A stretch of DNA of 64,000 nucleotides from Candidatus Eremiobacterota bacterium (GTDB taxonomy: Bacteria; Vulcanimicrobiota; CADAWZ01; Ess09-12), in assembly GCA_031082125.1 (NCBI GenBank), contig JAVHLM010000005.1:186001-250000 (forward strand). The letters run 5' to 3'. Under the pieces are notes generated by a model. The model saw only the letters and a list, made by a program, of their open reading frames with translations, was not told the DNA's origin and searched no databases. This document shows positions 9,035 through 16,655 of this stretch, piece by piece. The translations under genes and the position numbers were made by a program. How positions within the stretch are numbered: position 1 is the stretch's first letter; every line of letters begins with the position of its first letter.

Positions 9035-9877
9035 TTAAGGGGTGACTTCCGTGATTCTGAGGGAGATGTCCAGGGCTTTCACTGAATGAGTAAGCCTTCC
9101 CATGGAGATGAAGTCTATGGCAAGCTCTCTCAGCTGCGGGAGCCGCTCCTCGGTGATGTTCCCTGAGATTTCTATCAGAGCCCTTCCCGCGATGAGGGCG
9201 CAGGCTTCCTTCATAAGGGCGGTATCCATGTTGTCAAGCATTATCATCTCGGCCCCGGCCTCAAGAGCTTCTCTCACCTGCTCGAGGGTTTCCACCTCCA
9301 CTTCCACCTTCATAAGGGGCGGTGCTCCTCTCTTTGCCCTGGTCACGGCCCCGGCAAGGGAGGAGAACTTCAAGTGGTTGTTCTTTATCATTATCCCGTC
9401 ATAGAGGCCCATGCGGTGGTTTTTCCCTCCTCCTGCGCGGACGGCGTACTTTTCCAGGCTTCTCATTCCGGGAATGGTCTTCCGCGTATCCAGGATGGAG
9501 AGAGAGGTATTCCCCAGCATATCCGTGATGGTCCTGGTGATGGTGGCAATGCCCGAGAGGTGCTGGAGGAAATTAAGGGATGTTCTCTCGCCGCTCAGGA
9601 TGGCCCGGGCGCTCCCCTCCACTGAAGCGATCAGCTGGCCGGGAGAGAGAAGTGCTCCGTCCTCTTTCTGGGGCAGATAGATGCAGTGCTCATCGAGGAG
9701 CCTGAAGAGCATGCCCGGCAGTTCAACGCCGGCCAGAACCCCCCGCGCCTTGGAATAGATCTCCGCCTTTGCGCGGCTTGAGGCCGGTATCAGGAGTTCG
9801 CAGGTAATGTCTCCGCTCCCGAGATCTTCGTCAAGTGAGTGCTTGAGAAATTTTTTCACCTGGCTGTTCAAGAACAT
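9035..9877 (-). CDS. nadC: Nicotinate-nucleotide pyrophosphorylase (quinolinate phosphoribosyltransferase)
   Basis: Converts quinolinate and PRPP to nicotinate mononucleotide in de novo NAD synthesis. From the ATG (MFLNSQVKKFLK) it is 280 aa, the usual size. It has the DLGSGDIT block near the N-terminus, RTSLNFLQHLSGIAT, the DTRKTIPG(M)R substrate segment, and KNHRMGLYDGIMIKNNH. The upstream in-frame extension of about 56 residues overlaps the end of nadA's ribosome-binding region and is not QPRTase-like. It lies 29 bases downstream of nadA. Confidence 0.94.
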   Translation of the reverse strand: MFLNSQVKKFLKHSLDEDLGSGDITCELLIPASSRAKAEIYSKARGVLAGVELPGMLFRLLDEHCIYLPQKEDGALLSPGQLIASVEGSARAILSGERTSLNFLQHLSGIATITRTITDMLGNTSLSILDTRKTIPGMRSLEKYAVRAGGGKNHRMGLYDGIMIKNNHLKFSSLAGAVTRAKRGAPPLMKVEVEVETLEQVREALEAGAEMIMLDNMDTALMKEACALIAGRALIEISGNITEERLPQLRELAIDFISMGRLTHSVKALDISLRITEVTP

Positions 9878-9906
9878 GGTGAGAGCTCCTTTTTTCAGAG
9901 TGGTCT

Positions 9907-10827
9907 TTATCTTTTTGCATTGAGCATTTTTTTTATCGTGGAAAGGGCTTTTTCCCTCACTTCTTCCCGGACAGTGATCCGGGGCTCCATGGCGCGGAGT
10001 GCCCAGAGGATCTTCTCCAGGGTGATGAGCTTCATGTTGGGACATATCAGTCTGTCACTGAGGAGATGGAACTGCCTGCCGGGGTTGTCTTTCCGGAGGC
10101 GGTGCAGGATGCCGCTTTCGGTTCCCACGAGGAATTCATCATGGGGAGAGGTGGCGGCGTATTTGAGCATCGCCGAGGTGCTCCCCACGAAATCGCAGAG
10201 CCTGAGCACTTCCCCGGTGCACTCCGGGTGGCCCATCACCGCTGCGCGGGGATGGAGCGTTTTCATCTTTTCTATGTCCTCGGGAAAAAGGCGATGGTGG
10301 GTAAGGCAGTACCCCGGGTAGAGATGGATTTTTTTCCTGGTTTTTGAGGCAACCCAGGCGCCCAGTGACTGGTCAGGGATGAAGAGGAGCTCTTCATTCT
10401 CAAGACTCTCCACGATATCGGCGGCGTTTGATGAGGTGCAGCAGATGTCGCTTAAGGCCTTGACCTCGGCAGAGGAGTTGATGTAGCAGACTACAGGGGC
10501 GCCAGGGTGCTCTTCCTTAAATGCCCGCAGCTTTTCTACGGTTATCATGTCGGCCATGGGACAGCCTGCATCAGGATCGGGAAGGAGCACCGCTTTTTTG
10601 GGGTTGAGAAGCGACGCCGTCTCGGCCATGAAATGCACTCCGCAGAATACTATGGTATCCGCCGTGGTGGAGGCTGCTATGCGGGAAAGCCCCAGCGAGT
10701 CCTCCACGTGGTCGGCAATATCCTGAACCTCGGGGCGCTGGTAGAGATGGGCCAGGATAATGGCGTTCCGCTCATGCTTGAGGGCCAGGATATTTTCCTT
10801 GAGCTTTTCGTCTGGTGAATCGTTCAT
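9907..10827 (-). CDS. nadA: Quinolinate synthase A
   Basis: 4Fe-4S enzyme that condenses iminoaspartate with dihydroxyacetone phosphate to quinolinate. At 306 aa it is the compact three-cysteine form. The cluster ligands are Cys89 (DAGCPMADM), Cys203 (GHPECTGEV) and Cys262 (LICPNMK). The ILAHLYQRPEVQDIADH substrate motif is near residue 25. The usual partner L-aspartate oxidase (nadB) is not in the window, so iminoaspartate must come from nadB elsewhere or from an aspartate dehydrogenase. It is co-directional with nadC. Confidence 0.94.
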   Translation of the reverse strand: MNDSPDEKLKENILALKHERNAIILAHLYQRPEVQDIADHVEDSLGLSRIAASTTADTIVFCGVHFMAETASLLNPKKAVLLPDPDAGCPMADMITVEKLRAFKEEHPGAPVVCYINSSAEVKALSDICCTSSNAADIVESLENEELLFIPDQSLGAWVASKTRKKIHLYPGYCLTHHRLFPEDIEKMKTLHPRAAVMGHPECTGEVLRLCDFVGSTSAMLKYAATSPHDEFLVGTESGILHRLRKDNPGRQFHLLSDRLICPNMKLITLEKILWALRAMEPRITVREEVREKALSTIKKMLNAKR

Positions 10828-10864
10828 AGAGATACTATTCTGTCCTTCCGGAGATACTCCCTGT

Positions 10865-12118
10865 TCACCGCCCGCAGACCCTGGGGTCGAAGAACTTGAG
10901 GCTCTCCCTTTTGCTGCGGTCCAGCACCACCATCAGTATGGCGAGGACGAGGTAGGCAATCGAGTAAATATGGCGGATAAAAGGATGGGGGATAAAGAGC
11001 TGCGTCGTGAAGAGCACGAAAAGGATGAGGGCCTCCCAGATGCTGAACCTGAGATTCAGGATTATAGCGATTGCAAAGAGTGACTGCGCGGTCGTAAGGA
11101 GTATCTCCTCGCTCTGCCGGGCATCAAGAGGCATGGCGCCGGGATGGCCTGCGGAAATGGCAAAGACCAGCGGGAGCATCCCCACAAGGAGAGTCCACTG
11201 GTTCACCTTTGAGGATACCAGGCATCCGAAGCCTGCCGTGGGGTGGCCGTTGAAGGCGAAGAGGGCCGCCACGATGAACTCCGGCGACTCGGAAGCGAGG
11301 GGGGCAACCCACTGGACCAGGATGAACTCGTCAATCCCGTAAATCTTGCCCGTGTGGATGAGGCTTTCCGCAAAAGGCGCCGCAGATATGAAGATGGTAA
11401 AGCCCGCATAGAGAAAAAGGGCGGCGAGGGAAAGCTTCCTCGGGGTATCAGCAAGGTCAGCGAGAGCTTCCTGGGGACCGCTTATCTCTGGCTCCACCAC
11501 TTTGCAGCGCGTGGCATGGTAGATATAAAAGCAGAAGAGAAGTATGAAGAAGACGGCATCTATGGGGGACAGGTTGCCTTTCAAGGGGATGATGAGGGCA
11601 TAGAGGGAAGCAATGAGAAGGCAGCTGATTTCAAGGGTGTGCTCCCTGGTGAGCTCGATCTCTTTTTTTCTTGTCTTTAAATAGTATATGAGCATCACAA
11701 AAGCCCACCCTGCACCGATAAGGAGGCGGTTGCTCCCGGTCATGTTGGCGAGGGCATAGGGACAGTAATGGAGATCCTTCCCTGCCATCCATGCAAAATA
11801 CATGTCCACGGCATATTCCGGCAGCACGGCAATGAGGGCCACTGCAGCAATTGCGAGGGCCTGGGGGATATCCTTCTGGGCCACCTCCGCGATCCAGGAG
11901 AGTATGAAAGATGCCGACACAATGGCTGTTCCCGAGAGAATTGCCACCAGGAGGGAGTGCTCGTCGAGTCCCGTCAGTTTCAGATAAATCCAAGGGAAGG
12001 GAAGTGCGATGAAAAAGAGTATCCAGAACCATTTTTTTATCACAGGGCACCTCGTGCTCCAGGCCTGCTCCGCATATTTTCCGCAATGCGACAGCCGCAG
12101 AGGGATAAGATTCGCCAT
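10865..12118 (-). CDS. Sodium/calcium-exchanger-like membrane protein
   Basis: Polytopic membrane protein with about eleven hydrophobic segments. It has two alpha-repeat-like blocks typical of the CaCA superfamily: ALIAVLPEYAVDMYFAW followed by NMTGSNRLL in the first half, and APLASESPEFIVAALFA followed by SSKVNQWTLL in the second. The acidic residues within PEYAVD and SPEFIV correspond to the ion-binding glutamates of NCX proteins. The start is uncertain: ATG at 12118 has AGGA upstream, a GTG at 12043 (MIKKWFW) also has a good GAGG, and the frame is open to 12274. It lies upstream of nadA; no functional link is evident. Ion specificity cannot be told. Confidence 0.75.
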   Translation of the reverse strand: MANLIPLRLSHCGKYAEQAWSTRCPVIKKWFWILFFIALPFPWIYLKLTGLDEHSLLVAILSGTAIVSASFILSWIAEVAQKDIPQALAIAAVALIAVLPEYAVDMYFAWMAGKDLHYCPYALANMTGSNRLLIGAGWAFVMLIYYLKTRKKEIELTREHTLEISCLLIASLYALIIPLKGNLSPIDAVFFILLFCFYIYHATRCKVVEPEISGPQEALADLADTPRKLSLAALFLYAGFTIFISAAPFAESLIHTGKIYGIDEFILVQWVAPLASESPEFIVAALFAFNGHPTAGFGCLVSSKVNQWTLLVGMLPLVFAISAGHPGAMPLDARQSEEILLTTAQSLFAIAIILNLRFSIWEALILFVLFTTQLFIPHPFIRHIYSIAYLVLAILMVVLDRSKRESLKFFDPRVCGR

Positions 12119-12588
12119 CAAGAATCCTGAGCCTTCTTGTGACCCATGGTTTTTTCCATGAACAAAATTATCCTTCTCGAGCATGGCGTGTCCCCCTGTT
12201 CCGGCCATGCCTTCCATGATCTGCAGAACCTTATTAATCCTCATTATAAATGGATTTAAAGCCTTTATTGCCATTAAACAACCAAAAGTTATGATATCAG
12301 TGAGCCATTGAGCAGAAAAACGGCACTAATGGTGGATTTGCTTGTTTATTGAAATAAAATCAAATTATATGGGGCACAGACATACTCCATTTTGCTCCAC
12401 CCGAGCAATATATGGAAATAGTGCAGCCCAATTTATTGAAAATTATTATAGCACCGCATGCAGATTCTGCATGCATGAAATTGCCTTCAGTACAAAATAT
12501 AGAGTCCATCCCGGCATGATTTGTCAAGATATGGTGGTTGACCATCATGAATATCCATGGTGGCGCGGCATTCATGGCGTGAGGGGTA
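12119..12588. other. AT-rich intergenic region upstream of the dcw cluster
   Basis: This divergent gap holds no gene I can support. It is much richer in A/T than its surroundings from about 12280 to 12540. A 92-codon frame on the plus strand (from 12342) has no ribosome-binding site or recognisable product and is left out. The region contains a 19-base perfect palindrome and a second dyad around 12532-12559 (GATAT...ATATC enclosing ATGGT/ACCAT). The promoter of the exchanger-nadA operon must also lie here or within the annotated 5' end. Confidence 0.5.
12456..12474. repeat. 19-base perfect palindrome
   Basis: GCATGCAGA and TCTGCATGC are exact reverse complements around a single central T. 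The dyad lies between the divergent exchanger-nadA operon and mraZ, about 115 bases upstream of the mraZ -35 box. It could be a repressor operator or a hairpin; the sequence alone does not decide. Confidence 0.6.
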
Positions 12589-12618
12589 TTGACAGGGTTG
12601 ACTCCATGGTAGTATCAT
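12589..12618 (+). promoter_or_regulatory. Promoter of the division/cell wall cluster with GTGGAG repeats downstream
   Basis: Consensus TTGACA at 12589-12594 and TATCAT at 12613-12618 have an 18-base spacer; initiation would be near 12625. TGGAG at 12633-12637 and again at 12643-12647 are spaced five bases apart, giving a 10-base period. MraZ proteins are known to repress their own operon through direct TGGG-type repeats with this spacing, so these repeats are candidate MraZ boxes. The second copy also overlaps the ribosome-binding stretch of mraZ. Confidence 0.65.
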
Positions 12619-12661
12619 AGGAGAAGATCAGGTGGAGTAATGTGGAGGGAGGTAGCGCATT

Positions 12662-13111
12662 GTGGGTTTGGCGAAATTCACAGGTGAATTCGAACATACC
12701 CTTGATGATAAAAGCCGCCTCATTATCCCCTCCAAATTTCGGACTTCTCTCGGCGACAAGTTCTATCTGCTCCGGAGTGTCAATGCAGACAGCATCTGGA
12801 TCATGCCCGAGACGGAGTTCAATCAGCTTATCGATGAGGTATCATCGAAAATCTCTCAAACGGATGTTGCGGGCCAGAAGTGGCTGCGGCTCCTCGTCTC
12901 CTCTGCCGTTTCCTGTGTAATGGAGAACCAGGGAAGGGTGCTCATCCCTCAGAAGCTAAAGGAGATAGCTGGCATAAGGGATGCAAAGGTGACACTGATA
13001 GGAGCCATCAACCACATTGAGGTCTGGAGCACCGAGAGATGGAAGGAACAGGAAGAGCAGGAGAATTTCATAGACCAGACCCAAAAGGTCTATGAAAAGT
13101 ATGGACTCTAA
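12662..13111 (+). CDS. mraZ: Transcriptional regulator MraZ
   Basis: DNA-binding regulator that heads the division and cell wall cluster. At 149 aa it has the two SpoVT/AbrB-type half domains expected: GEFEHTLDDKSRLIIPSKFR near residues 8-27 and ENQGRVLIPQKLKE near residues 87-100. The GTG start is preceded by a GGAGGGAGG stretch. It overlaps rsmH by 20 bases. In E. coli MraZ represses the dcw promoter and RsmH counteracts it; the direct repeats just upstream fit autoregulation. Confidence 0.93.
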   Translation: MGLAKFTGEFEHTLDDKSRLIIPSKFRTSLGDKFYLLRSVNADSIWIMPETEFNQLIDEVSSKISQTDVAGQKWLRLLVSSAVSCVMENQGRVLIPQKLKEIAGIRDAKVTLIGAINHIEVWSTERWKEQEEQENFIDQTQKVYEKYGL

Positions 13112-14054
13112 CCCGTTCCATGTCCCGGTGATGCCCGACGAAGTCCTGGCGTACCTCTCTCCCCGACGGGGAGGGATTTATGTAGACTGCACCATAGGAG
13201 GAGGTGGTCATTCACTTAGAATCCTGGAAGTTCTAGGACCAGATGGCATGCTGGTCGGGATTGATCAGGACCCCGAGGCAGTCGAGGAGATAACCGGAAA
13301 ATTCCATGGAATCAGTACCGTGAGAATCGTGCATGCAAACTTTGCACAGCTGGAAGAGATCCTCGAGCGCGAAAGGATAAAGGAGGTGGATGGAGTCCTT
13401 TTTGACCTGGGAGTGTCCTCGCATCAACTGGACAGTATCGCAAGGGGATTCAGTTTCCGAGCAGAGGCGAGACTAGATATGAGAATGAATAGTCAACTGG
13501 GTACCACAGCCTCTGATCTGGTCAACAGGCTCTCGGTAAAAGAGTTGGAGAGGATCTTCTGGGAGTATGGAAATGAACGGTGGGCGCGGAGGATTGCCCG
13601 AAGGATCGAAACGATCCGCAGGCACCAGCCCATACACACGACTCTGGAACTGGCACGTTGTGTCGAAGCGTGCGTCCCTGGGGAGCGGCGAAAAAGAACG
13701 CTGCACCCTGCCACGAAAGTGTTCATGGCCTTAAGGATTGCAGTAAACCGCGAAATGCAGTGCTTACACGAGGGACTCGAAGCAGCAATACGTGTGACAA
13801 GGTCCGGAGGAACGATAGTGGTCATCTCCTATCACTCCCTGGAGGACCGTATGGTGAAGACAAAATTCCGGGAACTCTCAAGAGAGGTATCGGAGCCCTT
13901 CACGGAACACGAGGTGGGTCTTCCAAAGAAGAGACTGTCCATACTGACGAGGAAGCCTCTTGTGCCAAAAGCACAGGAGGTGGCACGGAATCCAAGAGCC
14001 CGTTCGGCGAAATTAAGGGCTGTAAAGGTAGAGATTAAGGAGGTAAATAAGTAA
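13092..14054 (+). CDS. rsmH: 16S rRNA (cytosine1402-N4)-methyltransferase
   Basis: SAM-dependent enzyme that methylates C1402 in the decoding centre of 16S rRNA. At about 320 aa it has HVPVMPDEVL at the start, the SAM loop DCTIGGGGHS, GIDQDPEA, the DGVLFDLGVSSHQLD segment, and ISYHSLEDRMVK near the end. Start choice is open between ATG 13092 and ATG 13101; the second gives MDSNPFHVPV. It overlaps mraZ and is followed immediately by ftsL, the classic order. Confidence 0.94.
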   Translation: MKSMDSNPFHVPVMPDEVLAYLSPRRGGIYVDCTIGGGGHSLRILEVLGPDGMLVGIDQDPEAVEEITGKFHGISTVRIVHANFAQLEEILERERIKEVDGVLFDLGVSSHQLDSIARGFSFRAEARLDMRMNSQLGTTASDLVNRLSVKELERIFWEYGNERWARRIARRIETIRRHQPIHTTLELARCVEACVPGERRKRTLHPATKVFMALRIAVNREMQCLHEGLEAAIRVTRSGGTIVVISYHSLEDRMVKTKFRELSREVSEPFTEHEVGLPKKRLSILTRKPLVPKAQEVARNPRARSAKLRAVKVEIKEVNK

Positions 14055-14471
14055 TTGCTAGCCGTCTCCCGCAAAAACGAACAATTACATAGGGTTAAGA
14101 GAGGGTCATGCCATGGGACAATGGCCGACAGAAACCGTGGTGTCTCAACGCTTACGGTGTCAATGTATGTCGCAGGTCTCGTGGGAGTGGCCGCCATGCT
14201 CATTATGTATCTCTGTCTGTGCGCCCAGATCGTAAGCTGCCAGTACAAAATTTGCCGGCTAAAGGAAACAAAGTCTACTTTAGAACGGTCGCGGTTGTCA
14301 CTGAAGCTTGAAGTCAATAGACTTAATGCTCTGGAGCGTATTGAAGCCATTGCTCGGACCCAATTGGGAATGTCACAACCCCCTGTGAGACTGGTACTCG
14401 ACATGCGTCAGCCAGTGGCCCGGACTTCCTTGGAGGATGTTGTTGCGGTAGAAAAGATTCCGAAAAACTGA
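14055..14471 (+). CDS. ftsL: FtsL-like cell division protein
   Basis: Small bitopic membrane protein of the divisome, expected to form a complex with FtsQ/DivIB and a DivIC-type partner. It shows a cytoplasmic N-terminus, one membrane segment (about residues 35-57, VAGLVGVAAMLIMYLCLC), then a coiled coil (LKETKSTLERSRLSLKLEVNRLNALERIE) ending in IARTQLGM, the usual FtsL end motif. Identification rests on this layout and position between rsmH and ftsI. The TTG start directly after the rsmH stop has AAGGAGG eleven bases upstream; ATG 14121 would give 116 aa but lacks a good site. Confidence 0.75.
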   Translation: MLAVSRKNEQLHRVKRGSCHGTMADRNRGVSTLTVSMYVAGLVGVAAMLIMYLCLCAQIVSCQYKICRLKETKSTLERSRLSLKLEVNRLNALERIEAIARTQLGMSQPPVRLVLDMRQPVARTSLEDVVAVEKIPKN

Positions 14472-14486
14472 TTCCAGGAAGATTCA

Positions 14487-14775
14487 GGATCGAAGAGAGA
14501 AGGTGGCATGGTTAAGCTGGGCCGTTTGACCAAAGACCAGGAAACCCTTCGATCCGGAGAGGGGACTACGAATGGTAATCTTAATCTGGAAAAAAGGTGG
14601 CTGGAAACAATTCTCTGAGGCCACCGTGGACAGCAAGTAAAGGGTAAGACGGGGGATGCGAAGGAGGGTACATCGCTCCCCCGTCTCCCAAAGCACAAAA
14701 CCGTTCAACAGAATAAAAGGCTACCCACGAAGGGGGTGAAGAACTCACCCTCGTTCGTCATTCATGGAGCATGAA
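14487..14775 (+). other. Run of stem-loops between ftsL and ftsI: structured RNA candidate
   Basis: The 399-base gap between ftsL and ftsI holds no supportable gene but five consecutive dyads. These are a 9-bp perfect pair (14487-14495 with 14547-14555), a 6-bp pair (14596-14601 with 14620-14625) and a 10-bp perfect pair continuing as GCGA/TCGC after one bulge (14647-14661 with 14673-14686). A 13-bp arm with one bulge and one G-U follows (14727-14739 with 14745-14758), then TTCATG-GAG-CATGAA (14761-14775). A weaker set follows at 14811-14835. There is no U-run after any of them. It could be an ftsI leader, a riboswitch-like element or an independent RNA; no known family was recognised. Confidence 0.45.
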
Positions 14776-14870
14776 ATTCAGGCCGGCTCTGTACCCAGCA
14801 GCGAGCTTTCGTGAGTCACCGAAGGCTCACCGGTGGGATCAGGGTGTGAAGGCCAAGAGGGAGGTTTTTC

Positions 14871-16613
14871 GTGATAGGATGGAATATCAAGGTAAGAAAG
14901 AGACTGGTACTTCTCTTCTACATGACAGCCCTGCTCTTTGTCTGCCTCGCCTACCGGCTTGTCACCATACAGGCATTCCAGAGCGACCGTTACAAGGCTC
15001 TGGCCGATAACCAGCACATAGGGAAAATTGAGATTCCTGCACTGCGCGGCACAATCCTGGACAGGAAGTTTGAGCCCCTGGCGAACAGCATCTCCCTTCC
15101 CTCCCTTGCCGCCGATCCCTCCAAGATCAAAGATCACAAGAAAGCTGCCCTTCTTATATCAGGCATCCTTGGCTGCGACCGCAAGGAGCTTGAGCTCAGG
15201 CTCTCGATACCTTCCACCTTTGCATGGATAGAGAGGAAGGTAACTGACGATGCGGCACGGAGGGTGATGGCACTGAAGATCGAAGGAATTTTTCTTCTCA
15301 GGGAATCCAACGGGAAAAGATTTTATCCCAAGGGGCATCTCGGCCTCCACATCCTTGGATGCACGGGAATTGACGATCAAGGCCTTGACGGTATTGAAGC
15401 CTCTCTGGATAAATATCTCAAGGGAATACCCGGCATCATGGAGACTGAGATGGACCGCGACGGAAGAGTCATTCCCGGCGGGGTCACCTCGATGGTGCAG
15501 GCTATCCCCGGCTATAATATCGTCCTCACCATCGATGAAAGTATCCAGTATATAGCCGAGAGCATACTTGACAAGGCAGTGAAGGCGCACCGGGCAAAAA
15601 GAGGCTCTGTCGTAGTCATGGATGCAAAGACTGGCGAGATACTCGCCCTTACGACAAAGCCCGATGTGAGGTCCTTCGATCCCAGAAGCAATGATTATAT
15701 GAAGCTCACCAGGAATGCCTGCGTCTGCGATGCCTATGAGCCAGGCTCCACATTCAAGGTGATCCTTGCCGCATCTGCACTGGACAGCGGCAAGGTCAAG
15801 ATGGAGGATCAAATACCCTGCGGCAGTTCCATCGATGTGGGAGGATGGACGCTCCAGAATGCCAATGATGGTTTTGGCGGCGGCGCCACGGAAAACATCA
15901 AGGAGATCATCACCTATTCATTCAATACCGGCTCTGCAGCCATCGGCCTCAAGATTGGCTGCAAGACCTACTTCAACTACCTCAGGAAATTCGGTTTCGG
16001 CTCCCTCACCGGAGTTGAGCTTCCCGGCGAGACCGAGGGACTTCTGCTGCCCCTCAAGGACTGGACCGAGATAAACTGCGCCACCATGGCGTTCGGGCAG
16101 GGGATCGCCATTACCCCCGTGCAGCTTACCTCAGCCGTGCAGGCCATTGCCAACAACGGCGTACAGATGAAGCCCCACATTATAAAGCAGATCATTGACT
16201 CCAAGGGAAACGTGGTGAGGGATTTCAAGCCTGAGGTGAAATCCAGACCCATCAAGCCGGCGACGACCCTCAAGATGAAGGAGATTCTCCAGAATGTCGT
16301 GGAAAAAGGGACGGGAAAGCGGGCAAAGGTGCCAGGGTATCTCTGTGCAGGCAAGACAGGCACTGCCAACGTCGTGGAAAACGGAAACTATGTGTCAGGC
16401 AAATACGTTGCCTCATTTGTGGGCTTTGTTCCCGCCGAGGATCCGAAGATTGTCATTCTCGTCAAGGTGGAGCATCCCTCGGATATTTACTGGGGTGGTG
16501 TCGTAGCGGCCCCGATATTTGCCGATGTGGCCAAAGAGACTCTCTGGCGCCTGGGAGTCCCGCCGAGTTTCCCTCAGGAGATCGGAAAGAATGAGGAAGC
16601 GAAAAAGCAATAG
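14871..16613 (+). CDS. ftsI: Penicillin-binding protein, division transpeptidase (FtsI/PBP2B-like)
   Basis: Septal peptidoglycan DD-transpeptidase, anchored by one N-terminal membrane segment (about residues 10-30). The dimerisation domain has the IPALRGTILDR block. The three active-site motifs of the transpeptidase domain are present: Ser293-TF-Lys296, Ser350-F-Asn352 and Lys495-Thr-Gly. At 580 aa it ends soon after the transpeptidase domain, so there are no PASTA repeats. The GTG start has AGAGGGAGG six bases upstream. It lies between ftsL and murE as usual but is preceded by an unusually long structured gap. Confidence 0.92.
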   Translation: MIGWNIKVRKRLVLLFYMTALLFVCLAYRLVTIQAFQSDRYKALADNQHIGKIEIPALRGTILDRKFEPLANSISLPSLAADPSKIKDHKKAALLISGILGCDRKELELRLSIPSTFAWIERKVTDDAARRVMALKIEGIFLLRESNGKRFYPKGHLGLHILGCTGIDDQGLDGIEASLDKYLKGIPGIMETEMDRDGRVIPGGVTSMVQAIPGYNIVLTIDESIQYIAESILDKAVKAHRAKRGSVVVMDAKTGEILALTTKPDVRSFDPRSNDYMKLTRNACVCDAYEPGSTFKVILAASALDSGKVKMEDQIPCGSSIDVGGWTLQNANDGFGGGATENIKEIITYSFNTGSAAIGLKIGCKTYFNYLRKFGFGSLTGVELPGETEGLLLPLKDWTEINCATMAFGQGIAITPVQLTSAVQAIANNGVQMKPHIIKQIIDSKGNVVRDFKPEVKSRPIKPATTLKMKEILQNVVEKGTGKRAKVPGYLCAGKTGTANVVENGNYVSGKYVASFVGFVPAEDPKIVILVKVEHPSDIYWGGVVAAPIFADVAKETLWRLGVPPSFPQEIGKNEEAKKQ

Positions 16614-16655
16614 GAGCCCCTCGATGGCGGGGAGCGAGTGCATGGAGCATTGCAG

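Noticed and set aside
12342-12620. A 92-codon plus-strand frame in the AT-rich gap upstream of mraZ.
   Set aside because: It has no ribosome-binding site, its composition is that of non-coding DNA, it runs through the dcw promoter, and no domain is recognisable.
14641-14700. The motif AGGAGGGTACATCGC in the ftsL-ftsI gap resembles a T-box core (AGGGTGG-ACCGCG).
   Set aside because: Several core positions differ, the typical stem I elements were not found, there is no terminator after it, and ftsI is not a usual T-box target.
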